This document shows, piece after piece, positions 35,170-46,993 of a DNA stretch of 64,000 nucleotides; position 1 is the first letter of the stretch, and every line of letters begins with the position of its first letter. The DNA is from Polytrichum commune (Eukaryota > Streptophyta > Polytrichopsida > Polytrichales > Polytrichaceae). Where the stretch lies: contig OX485804.1 in assembly GCA_950295325.1 (NCBI GenBank), positions 50,406,001-50,470,000 on the forward strand, written 5' to 3'. Under the pieces are notes generated by a model. That model did not search any database and was not told the origin of the DNA. It was given only the letters and a program-made list of their open reading frames with translations. The position numbers and the translations under genes were made by a program.

Positions 35170-36480
35170 GTCCTCATCAATGCCTACGCTTCATTTTATT
35201 GGAATCCTTAGCCTTAGTTTATTCAAAGTGCTTCACCAATTCATTGGTGTTCACCATGTCTTTTGCCGCCACCCAAGCGGTTTCTTTCTCATGGTATCCT
35301 CACCATTTCACCAAGTACTCCTTTGTACATTTTTTTTCATTTTCACTTGGGCTTCTTACACTTGAGGATGCCCTCCTACCTCATGTTCCAAATGACCTCC
35401 ACAAGGTCAGGACGTGGCCTAATCACTTGCTTGTGTTCGGGCCACAAGGTGTCGTCCTAAAATGACTTTCGTAATGAGACATGAAATGTCGGATGCACTT
35501 TGATCTCCGGCGGTAATTCCAACTTATACATGTCCTTTAACACTTGCTCCACAATGGAAAACGAAGCTCCAATTTTGGACATGAACTTTTGGAGTAAGGC
35601 CTTTGGGCAAGGTGAAGTTGTCCACATTCAACAACACCTTATTGGCCCACCTCATACTCCACTTCGCGTCTTCCGGCATTGATTTGCACTCCGTAGCACC
35701 TTCGGGCTTTCTCCACCAACAACTTGGTCATCTCCAAGACTTGTTTACCATCCTTGGCCAAGTCCTCACCATCTTGGTTGAACTCTAGTGTTGAATGTGC
35801 CCCCTCGAGAGCTAGGTTAATAGGTTGGAGCGCATCCACTCCATAAGCCACCACGAAAGACCACCCCTTGGTAGCTAAGTGCGTGGCTACATTGCAATTA
35901 CACTCCGCTCGACCCACATAGTCCGCCCAATCTCCTTGGTCCGCCCCCACCAAGTTCCTCAAGTATAGCTTCAAGACTCCATTCACACGCTCCGCTTCCC
36001 CATCCATTTGGGAATGCAAGGTCATGCTAAACCTTAGTTTCATTCCGACCTCCTTAGAGAAATGCATTGAAAATGCACTTGTGAACTTTGGATCTTGATC
36101 CCACACAATCACTCTTGGCAACCCGTGGTGCCTCAACCATCCTTTGAGAAAAGGCTATGCGGTCTCCAACGCGGTGGCGGTTCCCACAATCGGCACCATG
36201 TGTGCCCACTTGGCAAACCACTCTACCATCAACAAGATGGCATCATACCCATGTGACTCCGGCAAACTTGTGATCAAGTCCATGCACATACCATGCCATG
36301 TCGCCAACGGGATAGGCAACGGTTGCAAGAAACCACCTTGGTTTTGGTTAGAGGCTCGGTTCACTTGGCACTTCATCCAAACCTTCACAAAGTGGGCTAT
36401 ATCCTCCTTTATGCACCGCCAATGGTACCTCCAAGACACCATTCTATGGCGGTTTTCTTTTTCTCCTCTATGCCCGGCAA
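35170..36480 (-). pseudogene. G2 integrase and chromodomain remnant
   Basis: On the minus strand: first Asp segment (36155-36430), then WDQDPKFTS and MDGEAERVN with 35 residues between the Asp and Glu (35639-36136), and the chromodomain near 35225-35340. The long open frame (165 codons at 35639-36136) keeps D and E of the active site. The family-wide stops are at 36155-36157 (TAG), 35457-35459 (TAG) and 35300-35302 (TGA). Confidence 0.85.
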
Positions 36481-37058
36481 TGTCGCGCACCTCTCCATGA
36501 GGAGTGCCCGAAACACCATGGGCACAAGGGGGACCCCGGAGTGACACCCGGGACTTGTGGCGCCATTGGTGAGAGGGCCCAAGTGATCCTAGTGTGGGTG
36601 AGGGCCCCGGGCGTTGGGAATGCCTCCCACCCACGGAGACTAGGAGGCACAAGGGTAAGGCCATGAGCTATGCGTAGCTCATGGCGTGGTGATTCTAGAA
36701 TGCTCAAGAACACCTCAATCGGAGGTGTGAGCTAGGAGTTATGGCCATTTGAGTGGGGCGCTGTCCCGGGACAGCGCCCTGGTACAGCAGTGCCTGGGAG
36801 TGATTCCCGGGACTGCCAAGGTTCAAACAGGCATAACTTCCTCAAGACTTGCCTGAATGGGGCAAGTGAGCAGTCCATCGGCATCTACGTGAAGCGTAGA
36901 TGAACATGGAGTGGTTGGTTGTTATGATCAGACATCATACAAGGAAGTTATGATGGTCTGAAGCTGCTGGGGGGTTCTAGGCCCAGCAGCTAAAGGAAAA
37001 TGTCCACTTGGCCCCAACTCTTGGTAGAGAGACAAGAGGTTGGTTGACGGTGGGGTAG
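36481..37058 (+). repeat. LTR X: plus-strand family-G LTR, truncated
   Basis: Begins TGTCGCGCACCTCTCC inside the G2 integrase region and runs to GGTGGGGTAG, about the middle of the LTR, where the G3 LTR starts at 37059. Its remainder, if the insertion model is right, lies beyond the window. Left flank is GGCAA. Confidence 0.85.
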
Positions 37059-38060
37059 TGTCGCAACCCTTGCTAGCCCTCCTTGTCGCAACCCTTGCTA
37101 ACCCCCTTAGCAATCTTGCCAATTTTCAATTCTAGCAAAGGTTACGAGCGCTAACCATTCGCATTCCGCCATGCTAATGGTTAGCTCCTCCTACCCCGGA
37201 CCTTATAGTTCATAGGAGGGAACCAACCCTCCTACTTTGCTTTAGGGACTCACCCCTTAATCGGTAACCCATTCCTAGATGTGGACTTCCATCCATGGAA
37301 GTCCAATCCCATATATGTTGATCATCGCGTTGCCGGAGCAACACTACAACAACCCGAACCATACTAGGCAACTATGGCCTCACATTGGGCCAATGCCCAT
37401 GGAGGCCGTGCCGTTCGGCCTCGGGTGGGTGAGGCCACACCACCTCACCCATATAAGCCTCTAGGACTTCACGCGGGGCCCCTACCCCACCGTCAACCAA
37501 CCTCTTGTCTCTCTACCAAGAGTTGGGGCCAAGTGGACAATTTCCTTTAGCTGCTGGGCCTAGAACCCCCCAGCAGCTTCAGACCATCATAACTTCCTTG
37601 TATGATGTCTGATCATAATAACCAACCACTCCATCCTCATCTACGCTTCACGTAGATGCCGATGGACTCCTCACTTGCTCCATTCGAGCAAGTCTTGGGG
37701 AAGTTATGCCTGTTTGAACCTTGGCAGTCCCGGGAATCCCTCCCAGGCACTGCTGTACCAGGGCGCTGTCCCGGGACAGCGCCCCACTCAAATGGCCATA
37801 ACTCCTAGGTCACACCTCCGATTGAGGTGTTCTTGAGCATTCTAGAATCACCACGCCATGAGCTACGCATAGCTCATGGCCTTACCCTTGTGCCTCCTAG
37901 TCTTCGTGGGTGGGAGGCGTTCCCAACGCCCGGGGCCCTCACCCACACTAGGATCACTTGGGCCCTCTCACCAACGGCGCCACAAGTCCCCGGGTGTCAC
38001 TCCGGGGTCCCCCTTGTGCCCATGGTGTTTCGGGCACTCCTCATGGAGAGGTGCGCGACA
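37059..38060 (-). repeat. 3' LTR of G3
   Basis: 1002 bp, TGTCGC at 37059 and again at 37084, ending GTGCGCGACA at 38060. It has the 24-bp GC palindrome (near 37760-37783) and the other family hairpins. Confidence 0.92.
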
Positions 38061-38869
38061 CTCACCCCCACCAAACGGAGTCGATGCCCTCATCGACTAT
38101 ACTCGTAGTCGGCACACCAATTCTCAAGTTGCCATCCTCTATGGTGCGGCATTGTGTTTACCTTAGGGCGCGACCCCCACAATGCATCTTCAAATTTGGC
38201 ATAGTCCCAAAGGTGTCGTTACTAGGTGGTCCGTTAGCGACCTTGGAACTCCTCCAAGGACCTAACCTATACTAGACCCACGTACTTCGGGACTCAGTTG
38301 GGTTGCCCCTCTTTTGGGGCCTCCCCCCCGTTAGGCTCCACTAGCCTAACGTGACACATCTAGGCGAGACCTCAACGCTTCCACTAAGTTGTCTCGGTTG
38401 CAACTCCGAGATGGCTTTCCATTGTTAAGCCACGCCTCGATCGCACGGGGGTGATGCCAAGTCCCGCCCGACTCGGTTCCCACTTTGCTCTTTCGAGACA
38501 TGGGTTCATGACTCCCATGCGCCAACTCTCGTTAGCTCGCGGGTAGCACTTTTATGAGCACGCGCCATCACCTTGCCCCCGCCCGGACAAGCCCACAACT
38601 AAGAAGTTTCTTGGTTTTATCCAAGGCCCCTCCAAGCCATGGCCCCCAATTACTCGGCTTACCCAACCTAGTTTGGCATATCTATTCCCCCTCTTCCATT
38701 AACCAAGCACAAGTACAAGACTAGGACCTCATCTCATACTTTTCTCTTTGCACCACTAAAGTTTGGACTTTATTCCCTCAAGCCAAAGAACAAGTTCATG
38801 TTGTGGAGTAATTAACCTCGAAGCTAAGTGTGCTACTAGCGTCTCTCCCCCACTAAAGGAGATTGATGT
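38061..38869 (-). other. G3 3' noncoding region
   Basis: About 0.8 kb between the chromodomain end and the 3' LTR, conserved in G2 and G4 (34362-35165; 58020-58298 with 59291-59827). There is no coding potential on the element strand. It is GC-richer than the pol remnants. Confidence 0.6.
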
Positions 38870-40380
38870 CCTCATCAATGCCTACGCTTCTTTTTATTGG
38901 AATCCTTAGCCTTAGTTTCTTCAAAGTGCTTCACCTATTCATTGGTGTTCACCATGTCTCTTGCCGCCACCCAAGCGGTTTCTTTTTCATGGTATCCTCA
39001 CCATTTCACCAAGTACTCTTTTGTACATTTTTTTTTTTTCATTTTCACTTGGGCTTCCTACACTTGAGGGTGCCCTCCTACCTCATGTTCCAAATGACCT
39101 CCATAAGGTCGGGAGGTGGCCTAATCACTTGCTTGTGATCGGGCCACAAGGTGTCGTCCTAAAATGACTTTCGTATTGAGACATGAAATGTCGGATGCAC
39201 TTTGATCTCCGGCGGTAATTCCAACTTATACATGTCCTTGAACACTTGTTCCACAATGGAAAACGAAGCTCCAATTTTGGACATGAACTTTGGGAGCGAG
39301 GCCTTCCGGCTAAGTGAAGTTGTTCACATTCAACAACACCTTTTGGCCCACCTCATTCTCCACTTCGCGTCTTCCGGCATTTACTAGCACTCCGTAGCAC
39401 CTTCGGGCTTTCTCCACCAACAACTTGGTCATCTCCAAGACTTGTTTACCATCCTTGGCCAAGTCCTCACCATCTTGGTTGAACTCTAGTGTTGAATGTG
39501 CCCCCTCGAGAGCTAGGTTAATAGGTTGGAGCGCATCCACTCCATAAGCCACCACCAAAGACCACCCCTTGGTAGCCAAGTGCGTGGCTGCATTGCAATT
39601 ACACTCCGCTCGACCCACATAGTCCGCCCAATCTCCTTGGTCCGCCCCCACCAAGTTCCTCAAGTATTGCTTCAAGACTCCATTCACATGCTCCGCTTTC
39701 CGATTCATTTGGGAATGCAAGGCCGTGCTAAACCTTAGTTTCATTCCGACCTCCTTAGAGAAATGCATTGAAAATGCACTTGTGAACTTTGGATCTTGAT
39801 CCCACACAATCACTCTTGGCAACCCGTGGTGCCTCAACCATCCTTTGAGAAAAGGCTATGCGGTCTCCAACGCGGTGGCGGTTCCCACAATCGGCACCAT
39901 GTGTGCCAACTTGGCAAACCGCTCTACCATCAACAAGATGGCATCATACCCATGTGACTCCGGCAAACTTGTGATCAAGTCCACGCACATACTATGCCAT
40001 GGCGCCGACGGGATAGGCAACGGTTGCAAGAAACCGCCTTGCTTTTGGTAAGAGGCTCGGTTCACTTGGCACTTTATTCACGCCTTCACAAAGTGGGTTA
40101 TATCCTACTTTATGCACCGCCAATGGTACCTCCATGACACCATTCTATGGCGGTTTTTTCTTTCTCCTCTATGGCCGGCAATAGGACTATCACATTTTTC
40201 CTTCAAAACCGATAGCCTCAACTTGCCTTGAGGCACATACACCCGACTTTGCTTACACTTGAACAATCCGTCCACCAACTTAACCTCTTTGAGCACCTTG
40301 CTCTTGCGAAGCTCACCTAAAAGCTTTTGTGCCTCGGGGTAGTTAATTTACCCCTCCCGTATCTTGCATCACAAGTTTCC
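38870..40380 (-). pseudogene. G3 integrase and chromodomain remnant
   Basis: Zinc-binding region at 40105-40300, CVDLITSLPESHGYD with the first Asp (39856-40065), then a 175-codon open stretch (39310-39837) with WDQDPKFTS and MNRKAEHVN, D and E 35 residues apart. The chromodomain lies near 38905-39020. Stops at 39856-39858 (TAG), 39159-39161 (TAG) and 38998-39000 (TGA) coincide with those in G1, G2 and G4. Confidence 0.87.
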
Positions 40381-40739
40381 TTCGCCGGCACACATTAGCC
40401 ACAAGGTTTGGATGGTTCTCATTGCTTGGAACTCATCCGGTCTACTTAGCGCATCCGGCACCACATTTCCATGGTCCGGTTTGTGGACCAAATCCACCTT
40501 CATAAGCGCCAAACTATCATGCCACCGCAATGACTTGGCGCTCACTTGTGCTTGTATACGTTAAAATACTTTTAGGACACATTGTCCATGTAGACCTTTG
40601 CTTTGTGCGACCCCAAATAATGTCGCCACATCTTCAAGCAATGCACTACGGCAAAGAAGTTCTTTGTCATGAGTTGGTTGTCTTCTTTGACAACCATCGA
40701 GCCTCAAGCCCCCATATGCAAAGGCCATCCATCTTACAT

Positions 40740-41370
40740 TAACAATCCATCATTGGCATTGGCAAAGTTACTCGCCCCCGTATGCACCTCAAAAGGTTTG
40801 TCAAACTCCATGAACTTGAGCACGGGCGGCGAATAGAACTTGGTGTTAAGCTCCCCAAAGACTCGTGACAAACATCATCCCACTCTTGGGATAGCCATTT
40901 CTTCCACAAGTCGCACAAGGTGGGACAACCATCGAGCTTCATGCTCTCATATGCAATGGCCATCTTTTTTTTTTACATCCACATCCGCCAAATAAAGTCT
41001 CTCGCCCCCGTATGCACCTCAAAAGGTTTTTCAAGCTCCGCGAACTTGAACACGCGTGGTAAAGAGGAACTTGGTCTTAAGCTCGTCAAAGACTTGGTGG
41101 CAAGGCTCATCCCACTCTTGGGATAGCCATTTCTTGCACAAGTTGGACAAGCTTCTACAACCATGGAGCTTAATGCTCCTATAAGCAATGGTCGTCCATC
41201 TTGGATCAACATCCGCCAATGATAAAGTCCTTCGTCTCCATGTGCACCTGAAAATGCTTATGAAAACCCGGAAATTTAACCACATCTTGTGAAGGGAACT
41301 TGCTCTTGAGCTTTCCAAGGGCTTGGTGACAAGGCTCATCCCACTCTTGGAATAGCCATTTCCTCAATAA
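40740..41370 (-). repeat. G3 tandem RNase H N-terminal modules
   Basis: Three to four units of about 215-235 bp, each with the TCCCACTCTTGGGATAGCCA block (minus strand SQEWDE) and the KPFEVHTG block. Individual units are frameshifted relative to one another. None keeps HTD. Confidence 0.85.
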
Positions 41371-41740
41371 GTCGAGTAAAGCCCTAGCAACCTTAAAACA
41401 AATCTAGAATGAAGTGATGGTAGTAGTTGGCTAGGCCAACCAATGACCTAAGCTTTTTTTTTTTGAGTCAAGCACCAATTCTCCTCTTGGATTGCCTTGA
41501 AATTCTTCATGTTTGTCCACCAACTTCCTTTGTCACCACATGCCTCAAGAACTCAATTTCTTCTTGAGCAAAGTTGCAATTCACTTCTTGGCGGTAACAT
41601 TTTGAGCAACACATTGGTGAATACATCCTTGTATCTCACCAACAACCCACAAGTATGGTTTGGGGGAGGCCCATCTTTCCTAGCCTCCCCATGAGTTCCT
41701 TGGAGTTGCTTCAATTGAACCACGACCATTATATTTACCA
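41371..41740 (-). pseudogene. G3 RT remnant lacking the catalytic core
   Basis: Minus strand runs RYKDVFTNVLLKMLPPRSE (41600-41660) directly into NFAQEEIEFLRH (41540-41575), with the junction near 41575-41585, and then into the connection segment SLVGLANYYHHFI (near 41410-41450). The palm and YxDD are absent. This is the clearest copy of the junction. Confidence 0.85.
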
Positions 41741-42214
41741 TATTTCATTTGGTCCATTAAGACCAAAATTCAACTTGGGTCCTCCTACCATAGGAGTCCT
41801 TGTCAATTTGAACCTCAATTCTTTGCCATTATGACACATCATAATGCACGGCAAGCACACCGGCTTCGGCCTCACATCTATCATGTGAGTTTCAAAGAAG
41901 GTGACCTTTACAATGACATGCACCTTATTAATTTCACATGGTGTGAAATTTTGACAAAATTCAATGTCCCACATTGAAAGGTTACATGCATCGCGGCTTC
42001 CTTTGCTTCATGTGGTTCGCCCTTTGCAAACCGCACCTTGGTGGGCTTCACCACTCTACCAATCGGCAAACCCCAGCTCCCTTGTGAGCTTTGGGGTCAT
42101 GAAAGAATGCCTTAACTCTTTGTCAACCCATGAGACAAGCCTCCCATTCATTTGAGCCTCAAGGTACAAAATACTTGGCCTCGGCTTAAGGCTACTAGCC
42201 TTGGCCACAAAGCC
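41741..42214 (-). pseudogene. G3 retropepsin remnant
   Basis: LEAQMNGRLVSWVDKELRHS near 42121, followed in other frames by the HVIVKVTFFETHMIDVRPKP block (41735-41974). DKE stands where the D-S/T-G of an aspartic protease is expected. Confidence 0.7.
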
Positions 42215-42540
42215 ATCGTCCAACATTTGGTCCTCGGCAACTTGGCTTGGCTTGGTCCGCAAAGCCAACTTTAAACATTTCGTCCGCGGGACAAATTGGT
42301 TTGGTGCCACAAAACCAATTTCTAATAATTTGTCCGCAAAACAAACATGTTTTGCCTTGGTAGCACAAAGCCACCTTCCCACACTCCGTCCGCGGCACGA
42401 ACATGAATTGCCTTGGTAGGACAAACCCACCTCCCAACATTCCGTCCGCGGCACAAGTATGATTTGCTTTGGAAGCATAAATCCACCTTTCAACATTCCG
42501 TCCGCGGCACCAACATGTTTTGCCTAAGTAAAATGGACCA
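42215..42540 (-). repeat. ~58-60-bp minisatellite (G3)
   Basis: About six diverged units of CAACATTCCGTCCGCGGCAC and TTTGCCTTGGTA between the gag and protease remnants. On the minus strand it gives a repeated ~19-residue peptide such as KQIILVPRTEC. Confidence 0.8.
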
Positions 42541-42546
42541 AACAAT

Positions 42547-43140
42547 TTGCATTCATTTCTTTGGGACCTGCTTTGGCTAAAGCCACTTGTGGTGATGCGC
42601 CGCCGAACTTCTCCTTGGGACCATTGGCTTCAATGCTCTTGCAAACTTGATGGTCCCCACCGTGTCCTCAAGAAGCCTTGGGGACTTAAACAAGGCATCC
42701 ACCACCCGCTTTTAAAACCCCACCTAAAAGGATGCATTTCTTAGAAAGCTCGTCCGTTTTAGGTGTATCCTTCATTTGTGCGTTTGAATAGCGCACATAG
42801 GCCTTAAGAGGCCCCGGGTGCCTCATTAGCACTAAATTCATTCCAACATCAATACCTTCCAAGCATTTCGAATTGGAATTTCAATCCAACATTGCCCTCC
42901 AAGGTTTTGGGTGCTTTCGGTATTCTAGGCCCCAAATGTTTTTTGAGGTTTGCGGGAGCCCTTTTCAAAGCACTCCTCCATTTTCCTTACCAAATCCACC
43001 CTCATGCCCACCATTGTCATTTGAACCAATGGTATGGTCAAATTCCACTTGCACATGATCCTTGTTCCAATTTGAGCCTCACAACCTTTTGGAAACCCCG
43101 GGCTCACCATCATAACCCGCATTTATGATAGCCATGTTTC
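42547..43140 (-). pseudogene. G3 gag remnant
   Basis: Follows the primer site and shares with G1 and G5 the segment GFPKGCEAQIGTRIMCKWN (42925-43122) and a FGA/GPRIP end. Several frameshifts are present. Assigned to gag by position only. Confidence 0.5.
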
Positions 43141-43172
43141 CCTCAAAGTGCGAGCTCAAAACTTGGAACCCT

Positions 43173-43184
43173 GCTCTGATACCA
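43173..43184 (-). promoter_or_regulatory. Primer-binding site of G3
   Basis: Minus strand TGGTATCAGAGC, two bases from the 5' LTR; initiator Met-tRNA type. Confidence 0.9.
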
Positions 43185-43186
43185 CG

Positions 43187-44120
43187 TGTCGCAACCCTTG
43201 CTAGCCCTCCTTGTCGCAACCCTTGCTAACCCCCTTAGCAATCTTGCCAATTTTCAATTCTAGCAAAGGTTACGAGCGCTAACCATTCGCATTCCGCCAT
43301 GCTAATGGTTAGCTCCTCCTACCCCGGACCTTATAGTTCATAGGAGGGAACCAACCCTCCTACTTTGCTTTAGGGACTCACCCCTTAATCGGTAACCCAT
43401 TCCTAGATGTGGACTTCCATCCATGGAAGTCCAATCCCATATATGTTGATCATCGCGTTGCCGGAGCAACACTACAACAACCCGAACCATACTAGGCAAC
43501 TATGGCCTCACATTGGGCCAATGCCCATGGAGGCCGTGCCGTTCGGCCTCGGGTGGGTGAGGCCACACCACCTCACCCATATAAGCCTCTAGGACTTCAC
43601 GCGGGGCCCCTACCCCACCGTCAACCAACCTCTTGTCTCTCTACCAAGAGTTGGGGCCAAGTGGACAATTTCCTTTAGCTGCTGGGCCTAGAACCCCCCA
43701 GCAGCTTCAGACCATCATAACTTCCTTGTATGATGTCTGATCATAATAACCAACCACTCCATCCTCATCTACGCTTCACGTAGATGCCGATGGACTCCTC
43801 ACTTGCTCCATTCGAGCAAGTCTTGGGGAAGTTATGCCTGTTTGAACCTTGGCAGTCCCGGGAATCCCTCCCAGGCACTGCTGTACCAGGGCGCTGTCCC
43901 GGGACAGCGCCCCACTCAAATGGCCATAACTCCTAGGTCACACCTCCGATTGAGGTGTTCTTGAGCATTCTAGAATCACCACGCCATGAGCTACGCATAG
44001 CTCATGGCCTTACCCTTGTGCCTCCTAGTCTTCGTGGGTGGGAGGCGTTCCCAACGCCCGGGGCCCTCACCCACACTAGGATCACTTGGGCCCTCTCACC
44101 AACGGCGCCACAAGTCCCCG
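43187..44120 (-). repeat. 5' LTR of G3, cut by G4
   Basis: 934 bp, TGTCGC at 43187 and again at 43212, no difference seen from 37059-37992. It stops at CAAGTCCCCG, where the plus-strand G4 LTR starts. The missing ~68 bp should lie right of G4. Confidence 0.9.
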
Positions 44121-45091
44121 TGTCGCGCACCTCTCCATGAGGAGTGCCCGAAACACCATGGGCACAAGGGGGACCCCGGAGTGACACCCGGGACTTGTGG
44201 CGCCGTTGGTGAGAGGGCCCAAGTGATCCTAGTGTGGGTGAGGGCCCCGGGCGTTGGGAACGCCTCCCACCCACGGAGACTAGGAGGCACTAGGGTAAGG
44301 CCATGAGCTATGCGTAGCTCATGGCGTGGTGATTCTAGAATGCTCAAGATCACCTCAAGCGGAGGTGTGAGCTAGGAGTTATGGCCGTTTGAGTGGGGCG
44401 CTGTCCCGGGACAGCGCCCTGGTACAGCAGTGCTGGGAGTGATTCCCGGGACTGCCAAGGTTCAAACAGGCATAACTTCCTCAAGACTTGCCCGAATGGG
44501 GCAAGTGAGGCGTCCATCGGCATCTACGTGAAGCGTAGATGAAGATGAAGTGGTCGCTTGTTTGTATCAGACATCATACAAGGAAGTTATGATGGTCTGA
44601 AGCTGCTGGGGGCTTCTAGGCCCAGCGGCTAAAGGAAAGTGTCCACTTGGCCCCAACTCTTGGTGGAGAGACAAGAGGTTGGTTGACGGTGGGGTAGGGG
44701 CCCCGCGTAGAGTCCTAGAGGCTTATATGGGTGAGGTGGTGTGGCCTCACCCACCCGAGGCCGAACGGCAAGGCCTCCATGGGCATTGGCCCATTGTGAG
44801 GCCATAGTTGCCTAGTATGGTTCGGGTTGTTGTAGTGTTGCTCCGGCAATGCGATGATCAACATGGGATTGGACTTCCATGGATGGAAGTCCACATCTAG
44901 GAATGGGTGACCGATTAAGGGGTGAGTCCCGAAAGCAAAGTAGGAGGGTTGGTTCCCTCCTATGAGCTATATGGTCCGGGGTAAGAGGAGCTAACCATTA
45001 GCATGGCGGTATGCGAAGGGTTAGCGCTCGTAACCTTTGCTAGAAAGGAAAATTGGCAAGATTGCTAAGGGGGCTAGCAAGGGTTGCGACA
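44121..45091 (+). repeat. 5' LTR of G4
   Basis: 971 bp from TGTCGCGCACC to GGGTTGCGACA. It contains GCTTATATGGG (near 44730), a possible TATA element, and the 24-bp GC palindrome near 44397-44420. Confidence 0.92.
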
Positions 45092-45093
45092 TT

Positions 45094-45105
45094 TGGTATC
45101 AGAGC
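45094..45105 (+). promoter_or_regulatory. Primer-binding site of G4
   Basis: TGGTATCAGAGC two bases after the LTR; initiator Met-tRNA type. Confidence 0.9.
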
Positions 45106-45118
45106 AGGGTTCCAAGTT

Positions 45119-45745
45119 TTGAGCTCGCACTTTGAGGGAAACATGGCTATCAAAAAATGCGGGTTGTGATGGTGAGCCCGTGGTTTCCAAAAGGTTGTGA
45201 GGCTTAAATTGGAACAAGGATCATGTGCAAGTGGAGTTTGACCATACCATTGGTTCTAATGACAATGGTGGGCACTAAGGTGGATTCGGTAAGGAAAATG
45301 AAGGAGTGCTTTGAAAAGGGCTCCCACAAACCTCCAAAAGTATTTGGGGCCTAGAATACCGAATGCACCTAAAACCTTGGAGGGTATTAATTTTGGATTG
45401 AAATTCCAATTTGAAATGCTTAAAAGGTGGTGATGTTGGAATTGGTGCAAATGAGGCACCCGGGGCCTCTTAAGGCCTATGTGCGCTATTCAAACGCACA
45501 AGTGAAGGATACACCTAAAATGAACGACCTTGTGAGACATGCATCGTTTTAGGTGGGAATTCAAAAGCGGGTGGTGAATTCCATGTCCGAGTCCCCAAAG
45601 CTTCTTGAGGACGTATCGGGAATCTTTAAGATTTGAAGAACATTGAAGTCGATGGTCCTAAAAAGAAGTTCGACGGCGTACCACCATGAAGTGGGTTTAG
45701 CCGGAAAAGGTCCCAAGGAAATGAGCGCAAGTAGTTTGGCCCATT
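45119..45745 (+). pseudogene. G4 gag remnant
   Basis: Homologous to the gag remnants of G1, G3 and G5 (ATGGCTATCAAA near 45143; CAAAAGGTTGTGAGGC) but broken by many frameshifts. No open frame above about 60 codons on this strand. Confidence 0.45.
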
Positions 45746-45915
45746 ATACCAAGGCAAATCATGCTAGCTCGTGCCGTGGACGAAATGTGAGAAGGTGGTT
45801 GGTGGTACCAAGCTAGATCATATTTGTGCCACGGACGGAGTGTTAAAAGTTGGCCTTGCGGACCAAGCCAAACTCATGGTGTTGCCGACGACCAAATGTT
45901 AGACGATGGCTTTGT
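45746..45915 (+). repeat. ~58-bp minisatellite (G4), three units
   Basis: Three units with GCCGTGGACGAAATGT, GCCACGGACGGAGTGT and GCCGACGACCAAATGT. The array is shorter than in G1 or G3. Confidence 0.75.
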
Positions 45916-45959
45916 GGCCAAGGCTAGTAGCCTTAAGCCAAGGCCAACTATTTTATATC

Positions 45960-46442
45960 TTGAGGCTCAAATGAATGGGACAAACGTCTAATGGGTTGAC
46001 AAAGAGGCAAGCCATGCCTTCTTGAGCCCAAAACTCATAAGGGAGTTGGGGCTTGCCGATTGATAGAGCGGGCAAGCCCACCAAGGTGCGGTTTGGAAAG
46101 GGCAAACCGCATGAGACAAAGGAGGCCGCGATGCATGTAACCTTTCAATGTGGGACATTGGATTTTTGTCAAAATTTCACACCAAGTGAAATAGATGAAA
46201 TGCATGTCATTGTGAAGGCCGCCTACTTTGAAACTCAGATGATAGATGTGAGGTGCAAGCCGGTGAGCTTGCGGTGCATTATGATGTGTCATAATGGCAA
46301 AGAATTGAAGTTCAAATTGACAAGGACTCCTATGGTAGGAGGACCCAAGTTGAATTTGGTCTTAATGGACCAAATGAAAAATAGAAAACATAATGGTCGT
46401 GGTTCAATTGGAGCAACTCCAAGGAATGTATGGGGAGGCTAG
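45960..46442 (+). pseudogene. G4 retropepsin remnant
   Basis: VDKEASHAFLSPKLIRELG at about 45995-46050, with D at 45998-46000 and a TAA just upstream, followed by a 129-codon open stretch (46053-46442) with FGKGKPHETKEAAMHVTFQC and the MIDVRCKPVSLR block. The active-site triplet is DKE. Confidence 0.75.
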
Positions 46443-46784
46443 GAAAGATGGGCCTCCTCCAAACCACATTGGTGGGATGTTGGTGAGATACAAGAATGTA
46501 TTCACAAATGTGTTGCCCAAAAAGTTACCGCCAAGAAGTGAAAAATAACTTTGCTCAACGAGAGATTGAGTTCTTGAGGTATGTGGTGACAAAGGAAGTT
46601 CGTGGATGAACATGAAGAATGTCAAGGCAATCCAAGAAGAGAATTGGCCCTTGATTCAAGAAAAGGGCTTAGGTCATTTGTTGGCCTAGACAACTACTAC
46701 CACCACTTCATTCATGGTTTTTCTAAGGTTGCTAGAACCTTAGTCAACATGTTGGAAAAAATGGCTATCCCAAAAGTGGGATGA
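46443..46784 (+). pseudogene. G4 RT remnant lacking the catalytic core
   Basis: MLVRYKNVFTNVLPKKLPPR passes at 46538-46548 to NNFAQREIEFLRYVVTKE, and then to the connection segment GLRSFVGLDNYYHHFIHGF (46602-46784). It has the same junction as G1, G3 and G5 and no palm motif. Confidence 0.85.
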
Positions 46785-46993
46785 GCCTTGCCACCAAGCC
46801 TTTGGGGAGCTCAAGAGTAAGTTCTCTTCACAACATGTGGTTAAGTTTCCGGGTTTTCATGAGCATGTTGAGGTGCACATGAAGGCGAAGGATTTTACCA
46901 TTGGCGGATGTTGATCCAAGATGGATGACCATTGCTTATAGGAGCATTAAGCTCCATGGTTGTAGAAGCTTGTCCAACTTGTGCAAGAGATGG
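46785..46993 (+). repeat. G4 RNase H module, left of element B
   Basis: First unit of the tandem RNase H block (HQAFGELKSKF, then VHMKAKDFTIGGC). Element B entered the next unit at GCAAGA|GATGG. Confidence 0.8.

Larger units (their letters stand above)
33389..36480 (-). mobile_element. G2: partial family-G element in fragment F
   Basis: Minus-strand element with its 3' LTR at 33389-34361, about 0.8 kb of conserved 3' noncoding DNA (34362-35165) and chromodomain-integrase sequence up to 36480, where LTR X interrupts it inside the integrase zinc-binding region (…GHR). The rest of the element would lie beyond the nest, right of the window. Left flank is AGGAT in fragment F. Confidence 0.85.
37059..44120 (-). 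mobile_element. G3: family-G element with both LTRs
   Basis: Minus-strand element: 3' LTR 37059-38060, internal region 38061-43186, 5' LTR 43187-44120 interrupted by G4. The two LTRs look identical over 934 bp, and both carry the same 25-bp terminal duplication (TGTCGCAACCC repeated after 25 bp), which proves they are a pair. The internal region has no RT core, an altered protease site and the family-wide stops. It is inserted in LTR X after GGTAG. Confidence 0.92.
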
